A stretch of 64,000 bases of DNA from contig JBKBNY010000005.1 in the NCBI GenBank assembly GCA_046295175.1, positions 355,809 to 419,808 on the forward strand. Reading direction: 5' to 3'. This DNA is from JALOLV01 sp046295175 (GTDB lineage Bacteria > Bacteroidota > Bacteroidia > Cytophagales > Spirosomataceae). The notes below the pieces were generated by a model, which had not been told where the DNA came from, did not search any database, and saw only the letters and a list, made by a program, of their open reading frames with translations. This document shows, piece after piece, positions 1 through 8,506 of the stretch (its first letter is position 1; the number at the start of each line of letters is the position of its first letter). The position numbers were made by a program, and so were the translations under genes.

Positions 1-382
1 TTCGCTTTACATCATTGAGTTGGTCGTGTGTAGAAATAATCTCAATTGCAAATGCAGGAATTGGTTCATCGCCTTCATCGCTATTGTCAATTTGTTCACC
101 ACTAAAATAAGCCAAATCTGGTCTTCTAAGTTGGATTCCTGTTAGCATTACATCTTGTTCACAAATTAATTCTCCACCTGCCTCGTATGCCTTTGTCTTA
201 CTAAATAAACGATTTAGTATTTTTACTAATTTAAGATGTTTACGTTTCATTCCTTCAAATTTTATCAATTCGCCATCATTCCACTCATATTTGAATCCGT
301 CGTTGGGTTCCCAATTTTCAAATTCTTCGAGAGTAGTTGGCAAAACTGCTTTTTTGACCGACTCTATCATATTCTTCTGCAT
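1..382 (-). CDS. Uma2 family endonuclease (DUF820), C-terminus outside the window
   Basis: Reading the minus strand from an ATG at 382 gives an uninterrupted frame that runs off the window edge, so only about 127 N-terminal residues are seen. The peptide carries the layout of Uma2/DUF820 proteins: a start-proximal segment with EPNDGFKYEWNDGELI, a central RRPDLAYF and a following AFAIEIIS, where the Asp and Glu belong to the PD-(D/E)XK nuclease core. These proteins are common, often multicopy, in Bacteroidota and Cyanobacteria; their biological role is not established. It lies 48 bp downstream of the plug protein gene on the same strand. The domain call is fairly safe from these motifs; the function is inference. 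Confidence 0.7.
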   Translation of the reverse strand, partial: MQKNMIESVKKAVLPTTLEEFENWEPNDGFKYEWNDGELIKFEGMKRKHLKLVKILNRLFSKTKAYEAGGELICEQDVMLTGIQLRRPDLAYFSGEQIDNSDEGDEPIPAFAIEIISTHDQLNDVKR

Positions 383-430
383 TTATCTAATCCAAATATA
401 ATACATTAACAACAAAAAGTCGTTTTAGAA

Positions 431-1711
431 TCATCTTCTTTTATTAAAATTCAAAATCGCATAGCCGACAACCTTCTCGGCACGAGCCGTGATGGGTCGG
501 TGGTAAATAATGATTTCGTAAGTGTTTTGGGTATCGGAGAAATTGCCCTCAAAAAAGGTCTCGTCAACTTTATTGGCGGCATCTTTCGTAACAAAATTGT
601 AGTTGTAAACCCCTTGCTTTAACCGAACGGTAGCAACGTATCCGCCGTATTTATCATCGTACTCCATTAGGTTTTCTTTGTCTAATTGCCAATTATTAAA
701 AGCTCCGTTTACATAAACTTTTTTATCGCCGTCAACCTCGTGGCTTTTAAGCCCAAAAGTCATCCAGATGTAATCGGCTTCGGTTTCGCCTCGGTGGGTT
801 TCCATATTATCAATGGCGTAGAGTCCATCAAAATCAAAAGATTCGGTATAGGTGTATTCGCTACGATTGGATTGATGACTTACCCACATATCGTCTTCTT
901 TGCCACGTTGGATTTTATCAATCCCCAATCCTCTCGAATACGTATTGCGTGAATCGAAAAAACGGAATTCATTCCCAGCCGGAAAAACATTTTCATTCCT
1001 AAAAAACGAATATTTCAGTCTTCCGCTGCTTTCATCAACGGTAAAGGGTTTTAGGCCGTAAATGGCTCTATCCCAACGATAATTTTGACGAACAACCAAT
1101 TTCAACTCGTCTTTAGGCGACATCATTCGATAACCGCCGTAGGCAATCTCAAAATCTACTTGTTGATGGGTTTTCCAGAGGTTTGGGTCTTGGGCGGTTC
1201 TGACATTCATGGCAGCTCCGATTTGCTGTTCGTATATAATGAACCGTTTGCTAAGAATGTAGTCGGTTTTGTTGCGTTCTCGATGCACGACCAAAACGTA
1301 ATTGCCCGAAATTTTGACGGCTGGAATCTCGATTTTGTAGTGATAATACGACACCTTGGTATTGCGAGAAACCTCGTAGTCGTTGATGATGTAGTCGTTG
1401 TATTCGTTGAGGTATTCGATTTCAGACAAAACGGATTGTTTCCAATCATAATTACAATGAAAAATCTTGACGTGGAATTGCTCGTAATCGGCGGTTAAAT
1501 CATCGAATTCGAGGGTCATGGTCTCGCCCAAACGTGCCACTGCGGGGTTTAAAGCACTCGACGAAACACTGTAAGCACTACTGGCGTGTGGATAAAGCTG
1601 AACCGATTTGATGTTGGGTTCGTAAACGTAGTCTTCGTAACGGAGTGTTTTTTGTGCCGAAGCAAAGCCTACGGCACAAAACAAAATGAGAGCGAAAATT
1701 TTAGTTTTCAA
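431..1711 (-). CDS. Type IX secretion system plug protein (DUF5103 family)
   Basis: 426 aa with a signal peptide (about residues 1-19, ending SAQ). The body matches the DUF5103 family: an N-terminal beta domain with FDDLTADYEQFHVKIFHC, then EYLNEYNDYIINDYEVS and SGNYVLVVHRE, and a C-terminal beta-rich domain ending in IIYHRPITARAEKVVGY. Proteins of this family act as the periplasmic plug that closes the SprA translocon of the type IX secretion system when no substrate is engaged (established for the Flavobacterium homologue). This fits the many large secreted surface proteins in the window. No other T9SS gene is visible here, so the gene is apparently stand-alone. Full length for the family; start at the ATG giving the signal peptide. 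Confidence 0.85.
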   Translation of the reverse strand: MKTKIFALILFCAVGFASAQKTLRYEDYVYEPNIKSVQLYPHASSAYSVSSSALNPAVARLGETMTLEFDDLTADYEQFHVKIFHCNYDWKQSVLSEIEYLNEYNDYIINDYEVSRNTKVSYYHYKIEIPAVKISGNYVLVVHRERNKTDYILSKRFIIYEQQIGAAMNVRTAQDPNLWKTHQQVDFEIAYGGYRMMSPKDELKLVVRQNYRWDRAIYGLKPFTVDESSGRLKYSFFRNENVFPAGNEFRFFDSRNTYSRGLGIDKIQRGKEDDMWVSHQSNRSEYTYTESFDFDGLYAIDNMETHRGETEADYIWMTFGLKSHEVDGDKKVYVNGAFNNWQLDKENLMEYDDKYGGYVATVRLKQGVYNYNFVTKDAANKVDETFFEGNFSDTQNTYEIIIYHRPITARAEKVVGYAILNFNKRR

Positions 1712-1824
1712 ATTGTTATCTTTCTGGTTGATAATTGCGAAGATAACAACGATTATCGAAGTATTTTTAGTGTTTAATATAATTTATTGGGTGGATTATC
1801 ATTCTGAGAGTCATTTAAGTAAAA

Positions 1825-1856
1825 GCCCTCTCCGTCGGGAGAGGGTTGGGTGAGGC
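1825..1856. repeat. Half copy of the CCTC/GAGG intergenic palindromic repeat
   Basis: A short hairpin, CCCTCTCC-GTC-GGGAGAGGG, followed by TTGGGTGAGG. The same building blocks occur in longer copies near 43.2, 44.4 and 52.4 kb. It sits in the 153-bp gap between the plug gene and the M56-TonB gene and may also act as a transcription barrier. Confidence 0.55.
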
Positions 1857-1864
1857 AATTTACA

Positions 1865-3910
1865 TTACTGCTTCAAAAATACCTGAACTACTCCATGTTT
1901 ACCTTTTTCGCCAAATTTTTTAATAGCTTCTTCACTTTTATAAACATTAATAACTCGGATTTTATCTGGATTTATGGCATCTACTTCTTCTTTGGTGGTT
2001 TCTTCGTCTTCGATAAGATAGAAGGCTTTGGATGGATAATGTTCAAAACCTGAGCCCGAACCATTTAATAGTTTTACTTTTATGGTACTTATCAATAATA
2101 CTCCCTTTTTATCTGTAATCCCATAAAGTTTTGCTGCTTGCCCACCTTTTTGTACAGATATTGAAGTGATGTCGTTTGGAGACAAATTATCGATATTATC
2201 CCTAACCACACCATCTACCACTAATATATAGTCTTTTAGTTCGGTACCGCCTATTTTTGTTATTGCATTCTTAGGGTCTAACCATAGGGATGCTATTTTC
2301 GAGGAAAATGGCATATTATATCTTTGACCCACTACAACAACTTCATTTAATTCATTTTCAGGAGAAACAGGAATATAACCTTCGATGATAAAACTGATAG
2401 GCACCGTAAAATATACATTTACAGGTTTACCATTTTGTTTTCCGGGCTTCCATCGTGGCATTGATTTTATAACTCGTACAGCTTCTTCGTCACATCCAAA
2501 ACCAATACCAAGACCTTTAAGAAGTTCGACATCTCCAATTGAACCATCTTTTTTGACGACGAATCGTAAAAAGACTTTCCCAAATGCATTGTTTCTTCGG
2601 GCTAATGCTGGATATTTTATATTTCGAGCTATAAATCTATACATTTCAGCAACCCCACCTTCAAATTCAGGCATTTCATCTACTGAGTTAAAAATTTCTT
2701 CGTCATTTCCATTTTCTATATTACTACTTGAAATAGTTATTTCACCAAGCATTCGTGGCTGAACGTCAAGTTTTTGGGATAAGTCTAATTGTATTTCATA
2801 AAACTCTTCTCCATTTAATGGCGATACCTGAGTAAAATCTTTAACACTAATCACTAAAATCCCATTCTTAGGAACTTCTCTAAATTCAAAATTATCACCT
2901 GACATCAATTCTTTAGAGGCTATCTTTCGGCTGTCTTTCACTAAGACTATCGAAATTTTATCAGTTACATCTACTGGATTCACTATTCTTATCTTCCCCT
3001 TTACGGTAATTAAAGTATCATCTTTAGACGACAATAAACCTTTTTCTAATGGCTTCTCAATTACCTCCAACCCTTCATTCTTGGCTATCCAAGCCGAAGA
3101 AAAAACCAACATCGAGATAAAAAGCGGTAAAATCAATCCGTATTTGAGTAAAGCTACTTGTCTGGATTTCTCTTTTTGTAACATAAAAATTCTGCGTTTA
3201 AGAGTCGAACGATTATAAAATGAATTGGTAAGTTGATGCGGATTCAGCAGCCCGAATTCCCTACTAAACAACAGGATTGCGTAATCTGCTTTGGAATTTT
3301 CTTTTGTGGATGCAATCTCGTCGGCAATAAATTCGTGGATATGTTTAATGTCTCTTTTATAAAAATACACGACCGGATTAAACCAATTGGCAATCGCAAT
3401 GACTTCAAACAACAGCACATCAAATGAGTGTAGCTGCTGCACATGAACATGCTCGTGGGCCAAAATTGTATCGCGTTTTTGGAGCGTATCGGCTACAAAG
3501 CTGTACCCAAAGAATGAAAAGGCTTCGTATTTGTTAATCTCTTTGCGTTTGAGTACCAATACCAATTGCGAAACAACAATAATTAAGCGAATCGCAAAAA
3601 GTACCATACCAATTATGTAAATGATTTTGAGCAAATCCATCCAAGTAAAAGTTGATTGTGGGGTTACCGAAATAACCCATGCTGGATTGAGCATCACCGA
3701 GTAAATCGCTTCATTGACTTGCTGGGTTACAAACCATGACTGCACGTAATCTGAATACCAAAACGGAATCCCGAACGAAAGCACCGCCGAGCAAACCAAA
3801 TACGCTCGGTTGTATTGGTGAAATGTCTCGTTTTGAAGGGCTATTCTAAAAAATCCATAGAAAAGCACCAAGTAAACATTTACTTGCAAGATGTAATGTA
3901 ACCAGTTCAT
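1865..3910 (-). CDS. M56 (BlaR1-like) membrane metallopeptidase with TonB C-terminal and plug-like domains
   Basis: 681 aa. The N-terminal third has four predicted membrane segments (first at about 5-22) and the M56 zinc motif HEHVH near residues 152-156, followed by NWFNPVVYFYKRD and HEFIADE, the hallmark of BlaR1/MecR1 peptidases. A further membrane segment lies near 265. The C-terminal half is extracytoplasmic: a TonB C-terminal domain (about 395-500, containing EGGVAEMYRFIARNIKYP and MPRWKPGKQNGKPV) and then two copies of a short TonB-receptor-plug-like motif (YGITDKKGVLLIST and FGEKGKHGVVQVF). Family members sense an envelope signal and cleave a cognate BlaI-type repressor. The gene is 11 bp downstream of a small TonB-like gene on the same strand, and a BlaI/M56 pair lies just beyond. 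The signal sensed is unknown. Confidence 0.85.
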   Translation of the reverse strand: MNWLHYILQVNVYLVLFYGFFRIALQNETFHQYNRAYLVCSAVLSFGIPFWYSDYVQSWFVTQQVNEAIYSVMLNPAWVISVTPQSTFTWMDLLKIIYIIGMVLFAIRLIIVVSQLVLVLKRKEINKYEAFSFFGYSFVADTLQKRDTILAHEHVHVQQLHSFDVLLFEVIAIANWFNPVVYFYKRDIKHIHEFIADEIASTKENSKADYAILLFSREFGLLNPHQLTNSFYNRSTLKRRIFMLQKEKSRQVALLKYGLILPLFISMLVFSSAWIAKNEGLEVIEKPLEKGLLSSKDDTLITVKGKIRIVNPVDVTDKISIVLVKDSRKIASKELMSGDNFEFREVPKNGILVISVKDFTQVSPLNGEEFYEIQLDLSQKLDVQPRMLGEITISSSNIENGNDEEIFNSVDEMPEFEGGVAEMYRFIARNIKYPALARRNNAFGKVFLRFVVKKDGSIGDVELLKGLGIGFGCDEEAVRVIKSMPRWKPGKQNGKPVNVYFTVPISFIIEGYIPVSPENELNEVVVVGQRYNMPFSSKIASLWLDPKNAITKIGGTELKDYILVVDGVVRDNIDNLSPNDITSISVQKGGQAAKLYGITDKKGVLLISTIKVKLLNGSGSGFEHYPSKAFYLIEDEETTKEEVDAINPDKIRVINVYKSEEAIKKFGEKGKHGVVQVFLKQ

Positions 3911-3921
3911 AATAAGTTGTT

Positions 3922-4323
3922 TTAGCTCAGCTTAAACATTATCGGCATTGTCAATGATGCCGTAACAGCTTTTCCGTTTACTTTAGCAGGATTCCACTTG
4001 GGCATTAATTTTACCACTCTTAAAGCTTCTGCGTTGAGGGCTTCATGGCCTTTTATTACTTCAACATCGCTAATTGAGCCATCTTCTGCCACAATCATTT
4101 TTACTAATACTTTACCTTCAATTTTCTTTTTTACAGCCTCTTCTGGGTACTTAATATTTGCAACCAAGAAATCAATCATTTTGGGCATTCCTCCCTCAAA
4201 AGTAGGCACCTCATCTACATTTTCGTAAACTTGTTTTGTTGGTTTTTCTTGAGCCGATACGGCAGTGGTTGTAAATACTACGGCGAACAATAAACAGATT
4301 AAAAGTCGAACATTTGTTTTCAT
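3922..4323 (-). CDS. Small secreted TonB-family protein
   Basis: 133 aa: a signal peptide (about 1-25, ending VSAQ) followed directly by one TonB C-terminal domain with EGGMPKMIDFLVANIKYP, GKVLVKMIVAEDGSISDVEV and LMPKWNPAKVNGK. It lacks the N-terminal membrane anchor and proline-rich stalk of true TonB, so it is probably a periplasmic module rather than an energy transducer. The domain is clearly homologous to the one in the adjacent M56 protein (shared EGG, NIKYP, DGSI-DVE and MP-W-P patterns), and the two genes are 11 bp apart, which suggests they work together. The exact role is inference. Confidence 0.8.
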   Translation of the reverse strand: MKTNVRLLICLLFAVVFTTTAVSAQEKPTKQVYENVDEVPTFEGGMPKMIDFLVANIKYPEEAVKKKIEGKVLVKMIVAEDGSISDVEVIKGHEALNAEALRVVKLMPKWNPAKVNGKAVTASLTMPIMFKLS

Positions 4324-4426
4324 TTTTGATTGAATCGGGTTTTAAGTTGAAAATTTGTTTTTAGAGTGATAGATAATTGTTAATAAGAAATTAAGAATGT
4401 ACGAAGGATTAAGTTTTAATAATTTA

Positions 4427-4538
4427 GAACGCTGATGACGCCGATTTTCAACCGCTGATAATCTCAGATATTTGAAAAATCTGTACCAATTGCGTTGCTT
4501 GCATCGCTGCGGCAAACCGTCTGTGTCATCCGTGAGCC
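4427..4538. repeat. Degenerate CGCTGAT-type intergenic repeat
   Basis: The gap before the small M56 gene holds a stretch rich in ACGCTGATGACG, CCGATTTTCA, CGCTGATAATCTCAGAT and ATCCGTGAGCC. These words recur near 55.09 kb and in the inverted-repeat element at 62.1 kb. No coding frame is seen. Boundaries are approximate. Confidence 0.35.
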
Positions 4539-4592
4539 ATTAATCCTTCATAAAGTCCTATTAGAAAATCGTTAATCGCAGTTTGGGTAGGT

Positions 4593-5516
4593 TCATTTCA
4601 GAATCCAAGCAATCGGCTGAGAATACGATTTATTACTTCTGTCTATATTTTTGATATTGATAAAATAGCCCAAAATTAGCAAAACGGGTATCAGCAACAA
4701 ATACTGCGTAAGTGCGTACTGGTAACTTGGTTGGCGAGTCAGCATCCTGATACGTTGTTTTAAAAGCGATTCTTGCATAAACGAACTCGTCAAGTGGCTC
4801 ATGTTTGTCCTGAAATTATAGGCAAATAAAAATTGTGCGTATTCGGCCAAATCAGTCGGATGAATGATGCTATCGGCGATGAATTCATGGAGTTTTTGGA
4901 GCGAATTTTTGTACAGAATCGCAATCGGATTAAACCAACAGATAATCTGAACCAATTCTACCAAAATAATATCAATTGTATGATGCTGGTCGATGTGTAC
5001 TTCTTCGTGTTCGATGACGAATTTCCGATTGTAGAACGAATCTTCTCGATTCAGAATCAAAAAGTTGAAAAACGAAAACGATGAAGTAATAAAGTGCGAT
5101 TTTATCAACCAATAACGATTGCCCTCGTAGGTTTCAGTAAAATCGAGCGGCTCGCTCTTAAATAACAACCTAAAAACCTTAATAAAACTATACACAAATC
5201 TCACCGATAAAATAGCAACACCCGACAGATACGTAAACTGAATGGCATCGAGTGTCGTGATGTCGTACAACCCAAGCGAGGTATTCAAGAAAGACCTTAG
5301 ACCATCAAAAGAATATTCGTTGAGAGTCAATGGCAATTCTAATCCGGCATTGTGCTTGATTTTGATGAATGGCAATAAAAACGAAACGATAATCGAACCA
5401 AGCAAATAGAACCGATTGATACGGAAAAAGGTATTTCGGCTGAAAACCAAACCATAAAGCGTGTAGAAAGCAAGCAATCCGATGTTTACTTTCAGAAAGT
5501 AGAGTAAAATTGCCAT
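4593..5516 (-). CDS. M56 (BlaR1-like) membrane metallopeptidase, short form
   Basis: 307 aa with four to five hydrophobic segments and the M56 zinc motif HEEVH around residue 170, followed by ICWFNPIAILYKNSLQKLHEFIADS. A last membrane span lies near 270-290 and only about 15 residues follow, so the extracytoplasmic sensor domain of BlaR1 or of the neighbouring 681-aa homologue is absent. It starts 23 bp after the BlaI-type repressor gene, the standard repressor-protease arrangement. By family knowledge it should inactivate the repressor on receiving a signal; with no sensor domain, the signal may come from the membrane part or from the neighbouring M56-TonB protein (inference). Confidence 0.85.
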   Translation of the reverse strand: MAILLYFLKVNIGLLAFYTLYGLVFSRNTFFRINRFYLLGSIIVSFLLPFIKIKHNAGLELPLTLNEYSFDGLRSFLNTSLGLYDITTLDAIQFTYLSGVAILSVRFVYSFIKVFRLLFKSEPLDFTETYEGNRYWLIKSHFITSSFSFFNFLILNREDSFYNRKFVIEHEEVHIDQHHTIDIILVELVQIICWFNPIAILYKNSLQKLHEFIADSIIHPTDLAEYAQFLFAYNFRTNMSHLTSSFMQESLLKQRIRMLTRQPSYQYALTQYLLLIPVLLILGYFINIKNIDRSNKSYSQPIAWILK

Positions 5517-5539
5517 GATATTTTAGGGTTAATTATTTG

Positions 5540-5911
5540 TTAATCTTTCTTGAGTTTTTCAATCATCGCCAAGATTTCGTCGGCTTCTTTAAGGTCGATT
5601 TTTTTCTCTCGTACAAAAAACGAAAACATCTCTTCGACCGAATTCTCAAAGTATCCTTCCATCAGTTTGCCGGTTGCAAAAGATTTGTATTCTTCTTTGC
5701 TCACAATCGGAAAATACTCGTGGGTTTTGCCGTAGGCTTTGTGGTCAACAAATCCTTTTTGTTCGAGAATCCTCACAATTGTCGAAACCGTATTGTAGGC
5801 GGGTTTAGGTTCTGGAAATTCCTCCAGAATGTCTTTAACAAAAGCACTTTGTAGTTTCCAGAGTACTTGCATTACTTCTTCTTCGGCTCGGGTCAATTCA
5901 CGAATCTCCAT
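5540..5911 (-). CDS. BlaI/MecI/CopY family transcriptional repressor
   Basis: 123 aa. The N-terminal winged helix starts ELTRAEEEVMQVLWKLQSAF, continues with YNTVSTIVRILEQKGFVDH (recognition helix and wing), and the C-terminal helices carry the dimerisation region, which is the normal BlaI size and order. BlaI repressors bind dyad operators as dimers and are inactivated by an M56 protease; the M56 gene follows after 23 bp. Two 16-bp AACTA-N6-TAGTT dyads lie just upstream at 5952-5987, next to a promoter-like element, which supports autoregulation of the pair. Beta-lactamase or metal genes are not seen nearby, so the regulon is unknown. Confidence 0.88.
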   Translation of the reverse strand: MEIRELTRAEEEVMQVLWKLQSAFVKDILEEFPEPKPAYNTVSTIVRILEQKGFVDHKAYGKTHEYFPIVSKEEYKSFATGKLMEGYFENSVEEMFSFFVREKKIDLKEADEILAMIEKLKKD

Positions 5912-5942
5912 GGTATATTAACTGTTTGGTTCATTCTTAAAA

Positions 5943-5950
5943 CAAACATA
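5943..5950 (-). promoter_or_regulatory. Bacteroidota-type -7 promoter element of the blaI-M56 operon
   Basis: On the minus strand this reads TATGTTTG, a match to TAnnTTTG, the -7 box of Bacteroidota promoters. Predicted transcription start is near 5936, about 25 nt before the repressor start codon. Confidence 0.5.
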
Positions 5951-5951
5951 A

Positions 5952-5987
5952 AACTATTATTTTAGTTTTACAACTATTTTCTTAGTT
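5952..5987. promoter_or_regulatory. Tandem dyad operators, probable BlaI binding sites
   Basis: Two perfect dyads of the form AACTA-N6-TAGTT lie at 5952-5967 and 5972-5987. Their centres are 20 bp apart (two helical turns) and they cover the region directly upstream of the -7 element, where a repressor would block RNA polymerase. The TA-containing dyad form resembles known BlaI/MecI operators. Binding by this BlaI is inference from position and symmetry. Confidence 0.55.
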
Positions 5988-6021
5988 ATTTTTATTTTAA
6001 CGATTTCCGAATGGTTTTAAT

Positions 6022-6056
6022 ACAAAAACCCTCTCGCAATGTGCTTGCAAGAGGGT
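6022..6056 (-). terminator. Rho-independent terminator of the bifunctional nuclease gene
   Basis: On the minus strand the sequence ACCCTCTTGCAA pairs with TTGCGAGAGGGT across a short loop and is followed by TTTTTG. It lies about 40 bp after the nuclease stop codon. Confidence 0.65.
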
Positions 6057-6094
6057 CTCTGAGGCGAAACGATTTAAAAAATCGTTTTACAGTA

Positions 6095-6691
6095 TTAGTT
6101 ACGGCGGCTTATCTCATCTCTGATTTTGGCAGCACGCTCATATTCTTCTTTGTTGAGGGCATCTTCGAGCATTCGATTTAGCTCGTCGAGGGTCATGTCT
6201 TTCAGAGATTCTTTGAATGGCTTTTGCGGACGCGACGATGACGATACAATCTCTTGCGGTTCTTCGTCGGCGGTTTGGGCTTCTTGTGCCGTGATTCCAG
6301 CCTCCGATAAAATCGTGTTGGTTGTGTAAATCGGTACGCCAAAACGTAATCCGATGGCTACTGCATCCGACGGACGAGCATCGACTGTCTTTTGGCGAAT
6401 ACCATCCGTACATACGATTTTGGCATAAAAAATACCTTCTCGCAAATCTGAAATGATGATTTCTTCGACAGTATAATCAAATGCCTTCGAGAATGACTTA
6501 AACAAGTCGTGTGTCATTGGTCGATTTGGAGTAATATGCTCCATCTCGATGGCTATCGCCTGTGCTTCAAACATCCCGATGATGATGGGCAGGCGGCGTG
6601 AACCATACTGTTCGGCAAGTACCAATGCAAAAGAGCCAGTCTGCGATTGACTTGGCGAAAGTCCTAATATTTCGAGTTTTACTTTTTCCAC
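6095..6691 (-). CDS. Bifunctional nuclease family protein (DUF151) with UvrB/UvrC motif
   Basis: 198 aa. Residues 1-130 are the DUF151 domain: start MEKVKLEILGLSPSQSQ, then SRRLPIIIGMFEAQAIAIEME and RPSDAVAIGLRFGVPIY. The last 40 residues form a UvrB/UvrC-type helical motif (LNRMLEDALNKEEYERAAKIRDEI). Plant and Thermotoga homologues of the DUF151 domain have been linked to nuclease activity; the role in Bacteroidota is not well defined. Length and domain order are the usual ones for this phylum. A TATATTTG promoter-like box ends only about 5 bp before the ATG, so the mRNA may be leaderless. Confidence 0.85.
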   Translation of the reverse strand: MEKVKLEILGLSPSQSQTGSFALVLAEQYGSRRLPIIIGMFEAQAIAIEMEHITPNRPMTHDLFKSFSKAFDYTVEEIIISDLREGIFYAKIVCTDGIRQKTVDARPSDAVAIGLRFGVPIYTTNTILSEAGITAQEAQTADEEPQEIVSSSSRPQKPFKESLKDMTLDELNRMLEDALNKEEYERAAKIRDEISRRN

Positions 6692-7047
6692 GTCGCAAAT
6701 ATAATGCTTATTTTATTATAGTATTTGGGCTTTTATCTAAAAAAATTCCTTTATTTCTAACAAGCACTAAGTGTAAAAAGTTGCCACAGTAGCAAAACAA
6801 AATCTTTATCTTGCCTAAAATACAGAAAATAAAGAAGTCTCGACAAAGCATATCGAGACTTAGTGTAATAAACCTATGATAAATATAATAAATACGTATT
6901 AAAGTGCTAAAAAACAGACTAACTACCTGACTTTTGGTATTTTAAGAACCAAGATAACATTATTTTTTTGTTTATTCAATCAAAACCTCCTTTAAGATTG
7001 TAAACGAGTATCTTATTCTGTAAATAGCATTGGCCCAAATAAATAAC
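6692..7047. other. 356-bp intergenic region with one hairpin
   Basis: No convincing coding frame. A perfect 9-bp-arm hairpin (AAGTCTCGA / TCGAGACTT) lies at 6835-6861; on the minus strand it is followed by a weak T-rich run, so it may terminate the FAD oxidase transcript. The rest is AT-rich and shows nothing else I can support. Confidence 0.5.
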
Positions 7048-8427
7048 TCAAAAGATTTTACCATTGTTTAGAATTCCGTTGGGGTCGAGTGTCTTTTTGA
7101 GAGTCTTCATCAATGTTATCTCGGCCTCGGTACGAGTCAGATGCAGCCACGCTTTTTTCTCAAGTCCTACTCCATGCTCGGCAGTAACCGAACCACCGAT
7201 TTTTTGAAGAGGTGTAAAAATCAATTCTTCGACTCGGTGTCGCGTCTCGTGGTTATCTTCTCCACAACTCACAAAAAGGTGCAGATTACCGTCGCCCATG
7301 TGTCCGAATGCATAGAAAAACATTTCGGGCCATTCGTTTCTCAAATCAGTCTTTATGGTTTCGATGTATGTCTCCATATCCGAAATCGCAAGACTAATAT
7401 CAAATAAAAATACTGGTTTATGAACTGAAAAAATGAATTCGACTTGCTCGCGGATTCCCCAAAACCAATCTAATTCTTGCTGATTTTGAGCCAAAGCGGC
7501 ATCGGCTATGAGATTGGCATCAAAAGATTTTTCGAGGAATTTCTCAAACAAAGCTTTGTCTTCTTCTTGGCTTTGCCCAAGCGTTTCAATCAAAACGTAA
7601 TACGGGTAATTTTGGGATAATGGTGGCGGGTAATTGGAGGGTTTGCTCGTCATGAGGGTGTAGTAATCCTGCCAAATGAGTTCGTAAGTTGTAAGCTGAT
7701 TATTGAGTTCTCTTTTGGCCGATTGCAATAGCTTTACAGTATCGGCAAAACTGCTAAGAGCCACAAAAGCTGTATTTTTACTTTTAGGTGCATCTTCAAT
7801 CTTCAAGACCGCCCTCGTTATAATACCCAACGTACCCTCCGAACCAATAAAAAGTTGTTTGAGGTCGTATCCGGCATTATTTTTCATCATTTTATTCATC
7901 GAAGACAGTACAGTTCCGTCGGCCAAAACGACCTCCAGACCCAAAACCAACTGACGTGTAACACCGTAACGAATGGCTTGAAGTCCGCCAGCGTTGGTAG
8001 CGATATTGCCCCCAATCATACAGCTACCTTTGGCTCCTAAATCGAGCGGAAAAAGTAGATTCTTCTCGGCAAGAGTTTGTTGTATTTGCTGCAAAATTAC
8101 CCCCGCTTGCACGGTTACGGTCTGGTTTGCTTCATCAATTTCTTCAATCTGATTCATTCGTTCGAGACTCAAAGCTATCTCGTCTCGACGTGTACGCCCC
8201 CCACCCGAAACCCCAGTCAATCCGCCATGAGGTACAATTGGTTGTTTGGCTTCGTTACAGATTTTGAGAACTATCGAAACCTCTTCGGTATTTTTGGGTC
8301 GAATCAACGCAAGGCAATCCAGATTTCCTGCTTTTTGCCAATTGCTGGCTATTCGTTGAGCCGCTTCTTCGTGGGTCAATACACATTCTTTTCCGAGCGT
8401 TTCGATGAGTTTCTGAACAACAGACAT
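7048..8427 (-). CDS. FAD-binding oxidoreductase, GlcD / D-2-hydroxyacid dehydrogenase type
   Basis: 459 aa. The N-terminal PCMH-type FAD domain (about 40-215) shows PIVPHGGLTGVSGGG, GNIATNAGG and GYDLKQLFIGSEGTLGIIT. The C-terminal FAD-oxidase cap domain has YAFGHMGDGNLHLFVS and TAEHGVGLEKK, ending with DPNGILNNGKIF. This layout is shared by D-lactate dehydrogenase, glycolate oxidase GlcD and D-2-hydroxyglutarate dehydrogenase; the GHMGDGNLH motif supplies substrate or metal ligands. Which 2-hydroxyacid is oxidised cannot be told from sequence. There is no signal peptide, so the protein is cytoplasmic or peripheral at the membrane. The gene is probably monocistronic. Confidence 0.88.
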   Translation of the reverse strand: MSVVQKLIETLGKECVLTHEEAAQRIASNWQKAGNLDCLALIRPKNTEEVSIVLKICNEAKQPIVPHGGLTGVSGGGRTRRDEIALSLERMNQIEEIDEANQTVTVQAGVILQQIQQTLAEKNLLFPLDLGAKGSCMIGGNIATNAGGLQAIRYGVTRQLVLGLEVVLADGTVLSSMNKMMKNNAGYDLKQLFIGSEGTLGIITRAVLKIEDAPKSKNTAFVALSSFADTVKLLQSAKRELNNQLTTYELIWQDYYTLMTSKPSNYPPPLSQNYPYYVLIETLGQSQEEDKALFEKFLEKSFDANLIADAALAQNQQELDWFWGIREQVEFIFSVHKPVFLFDISLAISDMETYIETIKTDLRNEWPEMFFYAFGHMGDGNLHLFVSCGEDNHETRHRVEELIFTPLQKIGGSVTAEHGVGLEKKAWLHLTRTEAEITLMKTLKKTLDPNGILNNGKIF

Positions 8428-8506
8428 GAGTTAGGTAAATGGGTTGAATTAAAAAAAATTGTGGCACATTCAGAGTTGAATATGCCACAATTTTAACAAA
8501 TCTAAT

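Noticed and set aside
5540..5911. Beta-lactam resistance operon
   Set aside because: BlaI and M56 are present but no beta-lactamase or PBP2a-like gene is nearby.
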